Source of the DNA: Gracilaria vermiculophylla
Lineage: Eukaryota > Rhodophyta > Florideophyceae > Gracilariales > Gracilariaceae
Length of the DNA: 64,000 bases
Direction: 5' to 3'
Assembly (NCBI GenBank): GCA_019155205.2
Contig: JAHNZQ020003148.1
Span: 837,430-901,429, forward strand
The position numbers and the translations under genes were made by a program. A model generated the notes under the pieces. That model made no database searches. It was not told the DNA's origin and saw only the letters and a list, made by a program, of their open reading frames with translations. Shown in pieces: positions 60,353 through 64,000 of the stretch (its first letter is position 1; each line of letters starts with the position of its first letter).

Positions 60353-62326
60353 ATGGCCGCGCCCACGCTCGACTACCCCTGGCCCATCCAGGGCGCCCCG
60401 ACTTCCTTCGCCCTGGGCGAGGCCGTCCAGATCAACACCGTCGAAAAGTACTACTGGATGGTCGTCGTCGGCGGCATCCTCGCCTTCGCCATGGCCTGGG
60501 CCATCGGCGCCAACGACGTCGCAAACGCCTTTGCCACGTCCGTCGGCGCTGGATCGCTCAGCCTCAAGTGGGCCTGCGCCATTGCCGCCGTCATGGAGTT
60601 CACCGGCGCCCTGCTGCTCGGCGGCAACGTCTCCGACACCGTGCGCAAGAAGATCATCGACCCGGATGTGTTCGACCCCAACAGCCCCACCGGCTCCCTC
60701 AACGGCCCGGAGATGCTCATGACCGGCTTCCTAGTCGCCCTCATGACCGCCACCACCTGGCTCGTCCTGGCCACCTACCTCAGCCTCCCGGTGTCCACCA
60801 CGCACTCCATCATCGGAGCGCTCGTCGGCGTCGGCATTGCGTACCGTGGCTTCGCCACCGTCAACTGGTGGGAAGGCGATTCCTTCAAGAGCAAGCTCAA
60901 AGGTGTCGTCGGAGTGATCCTGTCGTGGATCATTTCGCCGCTTCTCTCCGCTATCTTTGCTGTCATCTTCTTCCTCATCGTCCGTACCCTCGTCCTGCGC
61001 CGCCAAAATCCATACCAGAAAGGCCTCCGTTTTATGCCTGTTTTCTACGGCTTTGCAGTTGCACTGGCCGTCTTCTTCATTATTTACAAGGGAGATTCTC
61101 GATTCGACATTGCCGAAGACCTCGGAGTCGGCCCGTGTGTCGGCATTGCCCTTGGCACTGGCGTCGCCGTCGCTGGTCTAAGTGCCCTCATCGTCGTCCC
61201 ACTTGCCAAGCGTTACATTGAGCGATGGGAGGCTCGCCTGAAGGAGGCCGTTGAGAACCCAGAAGCGGCCGCAAAGGCAAAGGAAAAGAGCGATAGGGTT
61301 GATGCAGCCCTCAGAAAGGTCGGCGTAAACGTGAACATTTCGGAGGAACTTGATGAAGACGTCGTTCGCATTCACGAGAGCGTCGAGAAGTTCGACCCCA
61401 AGGCTGAACAGCTCTTCACTTGGATTCAGATCTTCACGGCTGCGTTCGACTCCTTTGCGCATGGCGCTAACGACGTTGCCAACGCCATTGCTCCGTTTGC
61501 CTCCATCTACCAGCTTCAGCGCAACCATGGCATCATCAGTAAGGTGAACACGAATGAGTTTGAAGCACCCGTCACCATCACTGAGGGGCAGCTTAACGGC
61601 CAAAGTTTTGGAGAGGGAGACGATCTTCCCGACCAAGATGCCTTTTGTGGTACAGTTGAAGGAGATTCCTACTTTAGATGCGTTTCTCCAAACAGAGCCG
61701 CCTTCCCGTTTTTGCGGCCACAGGCTGATGGCGCCTCTCAAGACCAGTTTGAAGGTTACGACGCAGAGGGAAAAAGTGTTATTGAGCCAAGAACCTGTTT
61801 TACCGAGTGTAACAGAGGTTCGTATGAGTCGTACGACTCTTTCAAGCAAAGTGTGCCGCTGTGGATTTTGGCAATGGGCGGTGCAGGCATTGTTCTTGGG
61901 CTGGCCATGTGGGGATACCGCATTATCCTGGCCATTGGTGTCAAGTTGACCAAGCTGACCCCGTCTCGCGGATTCTCCATTGAAATTGGCGCCGCCATCA
62001 CCGTCCTCATAGCGTCGCAAATTGGCATTCCAGTGTCCACAACCCATTGCCAGGTTGGTGCGACAATGGGCGTGGGTCTTGTTGAATTCAAGAAATCTAC
62101 CGTGAACTGGAAGCAATTCCTCTTCATATGCATCGGTTGGGTGTTCACCGTTGTGTTTACAGGCGTCCTATCTGCGGTCATATACCTCATCATCACTCGC
62201 AGTCCGATGAACTTCTCGGCCACGTCCACGGAGTTGGATTACTGCCCTGGTCAACGTCTGTTCTTGTTTGACCCGAGTACGAATACGTTCCGTGGAGTGT
62301 CTTGCGCGGGAGTTAATTTTGAATAA
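60353..62326 (+). CDS. Inorganic phosphate transporter, PiT/PHO4 family (Pho89-like)
   Basis: Na+- or H+-coupled phosphate symporter in the plasma membrane or an organelle envelope. Single exon, 657 aa; the ATG at 60353 (TTCGCCATGG) is preferred over the in-frame non-conserved start at 60290. Two inverted family repeats are evident. The N-terminal copy has the signature GANDVANAFATSVGAGSLSL (about residue 49), SLPVSTTHSIIGALVGVG, and about six membrane spans. The C-terminal copy has AHGANDVANAIAPFASIY (about 373), IGIPVSTTHCQVGATMGVGL, and again several spans. A hydrophilic cytosolic loop of about 80 residues (about 293-370) holds an Ala/Glu/Lys helix. A second large loop, Cys-containing and probably outward, lies at about 395-505. 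GC content falls from 5' to 3'. Confidence 0.95.
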   Translation: MAAPTLDYPWPIQGAPTSFALGEAVQINTVEKYYWMVVVGGILAFAMAWAIGANDVANAFATSVGAGSLSLKWACAIAAVMEFTGALLLGGNVSDTVRKKIIDPDVFDPNSPTGSLNGPEMLMTGFLVALMTATTWLVLATYLSLPVSTTHSIIGALVGVGIAYRGFATVNWWEGDSFKSKLKGVVGVILSWIISPLLSAIFAVIFFLIVRTLVLRRQNPYQKGLRFMPVFYGFAVALAVFFIIYKGDSRFDIAEDLGVGPCVGIALGTGVAVAGLSALIVVPLAKRYIERWEARLKEAVENPEAAAKAKEKSDRVDAALRKVGVNVNISEELDEDVVRIHESVEKFDPKAEQLFTWIQIFTAAFDSFAHGANDVANAIAPFASIYQLQRNHGIISKVNTNEFEAPVTITEGQLNGQSFGEGDDLPDQDAFCGTVEGDSYFRCVSPNRAAFPFLRPQADGASQDQFEGYDAEGKSVIEPRTCFTECNRGSYESYDSFKQSVPLWILAMGGAGIVLGLAMWGYRIILAIGVKLTKLTPSRGFSIEIGAAITVLIASQIGIPVSTTHCQVGATMGVGLVEFKKSTVNWKQFLFICIGWVFTVVFTGVLSAVIYLIITRSPMNFSATSTELDYCPGQRLFLFDPSTNTFRGVSCAGVNFE

Positions 62327-64000
62327 GTGCCTTATTGATAAGTTGTGTACATGATGTGCGGATGTGTGTTATATTTGTCTCGGACAAATTTCTCCAGCAA
62401 TTTGTAAACTCCGTTTTCTGACCTGCACTTCACTCTCTCCCTCGTCACACGCGCAGGATGTGGGTGGTTTCTGAAGTCGCCCTGCTGGCCGCCTTCTGCC
62501 AATGCCTGCCACTGAAGAAAACTATCCATGTGCTGCGTAACCTCTCACCTGTTCACATCTTGGGCAAAAGAGACAGAATGTTTTCGTCACCCGTAACATT
62601 CAATATGTGGCGTTCGTCACAGTTGGTGACCATTGCACTGAGTACCACGCACCCCACAACTGACGGGCACTGATGAAATTCCGTTGCAAGCCTGTTATTC
62701 AACCGATGCCATGGGCCAGTCATGTCTTTTTCTTCTTACCCGTTACCTTCACCGTTAAAATGACTCGTGTGGAGAGGCTCCTGGTCATCGCACTGTCAAG
62801 AGCGCTGTAATAAATCGGTACTTCGTGAAATATCATACTCTTGTAATATCATTCGACACAGCCTGTCCTGTCCCTAAGCTGTGGTTTGATGGTTCCATCT
62901 CCGCTAGAGGGTCGCTTTTGGGGTTCGTGAGTTCGGAAATCGGAAACGCTCAATCATTTGCAGTGCATTAAAGTTGAAAATGCCATCCTGAAACAGCGAT
63001 GGCGCTTCAAGGCTTTTATAAGGAACTAAAAACTTTGCACTCGTAGAAACCTAACCTAACTCATACAGTCTGTTTCAAAATCATATCACGTTGGAGTCGA
63101 AGTAAAATAATCGTGATTTTTGGTGCTGTACGACTACAAAATCGAGTTTGACAATAAAATAAGTCCAAAAACCGTTTCAAAAACATAACATCTTTATCAA
63201 CTTTAACCCATTTGCGACTATAAATTCTTATGTCTACAGATGTAGACATAAACAGAGACCAATGAGCATTCCGAGGGCAAACTCAAGTGGGTGGTTCAAG
63301 ACGTTCTGTATCAGATTGAAATGTTGTGGGCGCCATCACGAGACGGTGACGCAGGGGGCTAAACACGTGTAATAATGAAAGCCGAAAAGGTGCTTTTCGT
63401 AGCTAAAAGCCCCAAAACAAGTTGAAAACAGTGGGATCAAAGGAACTAAACCCACTCGATGAAAGAAAATATCACTAGGGAGAGCAAGAAGCTCAATCAC
63501 CATATAAAACTTCTTACGTTCTTGTTGAAACGGCGCGCAACCCAAAAATTATATCAAGGATCACTAAGGGTCAGACCCTCGGCTTCCGGTCAGACACTCC
63601 GGATGTGAAGTGGATTTTGCAGCCTACATACCCCTGCACTAACCAGAAACAGGCGCATACAATCCTTACAGGGCTTCCCGAGGAGAGCTACGAACAGCAA
63701 GATATACTTTCGCTCTATACCCAAGCTGGCCCTTTGCAGGAAAGGTTGCACGGCACGTCACCTGCGGATAGCTTCCCGTCAAGTACTTCCTGTAGTACAG
63801 TGGCTCCTACGGCATTATGGTGGTTTGGCCTTATGGCATAATATTCCTAAGGAGGGTTCGTAATTTAGTAGCCGGGCCACGTGGTGCATAATATTGCCTG
63901 CGTGCGCTACAGTATCCTTAAGGTACGGTAGAATTTATTATTTATTTTAGATATTTTATGCAGGTAATTAGCACAGTAGTGCGACCTGCCGAGGCGGGCT
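62327..64000. other. Right-edge region without a recognised gene
   Basis: 1.67 kb downstream of the phosphate transporter. A+T-rich in the middle. The frames near 63336-63545 and 63605-63841 resemble nothing I know. The motif GCATAATATT occurs twice within about 60 bp (63835-63900). A transcription unit entering from the right cannot be excluded. Confidence 0.4.

Noticed and set aside
63605..63841. Possible retrotransposon fragment at the right edge
   Set aside because: No reverse transcriptase, RNase H or integrase motif visible in the 78-codon frame, and no LTR pair within the window.
1..64000. CRISPR arrays, bacterial operons, plasmid or phage modules
   Set aside because: No repeat-spacer structure or prokaryotic gene organisation; introns and eukaryotic genes are found throughout.

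Overview
This window is nuclear DNA of a eukaryote. It carries spliceosomal introns with GT...AG ends, an intron-containing nuclear-type tRNA-Leu, clathrin heavy chain, a Sec7-domain ARF exchange factor, exportin-1, RNA polymerase subunit RPB5, prefoldin subunit 3, H/ACA protein NHP2 and a mitochondrial ISCU. Three further genes look like nuclear-encoded plastid proteins: two begin with an MAF-type transit peptide, and one has a bipartite, thylakoid-lumen type presequence. Together with few, short introns (75-140 nt; 5 genes of about 21), intron-free giant genes, a glycogen-synthase-like GT4 enzyme and a trehalase, this points to a photosynthetic protist, most likely a unicellular red alga. 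That assignment is inference; no single gene proves it.

Layout. 1-1.57 kb: no gene seen. 1.58-9.7 kb: ISCU (-) and an RRM/RS-type RNA-binding protein (+) share a divergent promoter with E2F-like sites; then a plastid-targeted candidate (-) and a CTD-phosphatase-like gene with an 18-unit TEP repeat (+), also divergent. 9.7-13.4 kb: gene-poor. 13.4-24.7 kb: dense housekeeping block of prefoldin 3 (+), GBF1/GNOM-type ARF-GEF (-), exportin-1 (+) and RPB5 (-). 24.7-32.0 kb: gene-poor and repeat-bearing, with two inverted copies of a tRNA-derived SINE-like element, a cluster of three hairpins, a 13-bp tandem array and one possible small secreted-protein gene. 32.0-50.6 kb: clathrin heavy chain (-), NHP2 (+), a type II membrane protein of unknown function (+), a SHAQKYF-type MYB factor (-), a GT4 glycosyltransferase (-), tRNA-Leu(CAA) (-), a GNAT acetyltransferase (+) and a second plastid-targeted candidate (-). 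50.6-53.3 kb: gene-poor. 53.3-62.3 kb: a type I membrane protein with a degenerate subtilase-like domain (+), GH37 trehalase (-), a lumen-type protein (-) and a PiT-family phosphate transporter (+). The GC-rich divergent promoter of the last two holds a 72-nt perfectly alternating pyrimidine-purine tract. 62.3-64.0 kb: no gene recognised.

The genes are not co-operating operons; neighbours are mostly divergent or convergent single genes. Functional themes are membrane traffic (clathrin, ARF-GEF), nuclear export and RNA biogenesis (exportin-1, RPB5, NHP2, RRM protein), proteostasis and Fe-S assembly (prefoldin, ISCU), carbohydrate metabolism (GT4, trehalase), phosphate uptake and plastid biology. 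The most unusual items are the subtilase-like protein that appears to have lost its catalytic Asp and His and its oxyanion Asn, the SINE-like pair, the lineage-restricted plastid candidates and the intragenic repeats.
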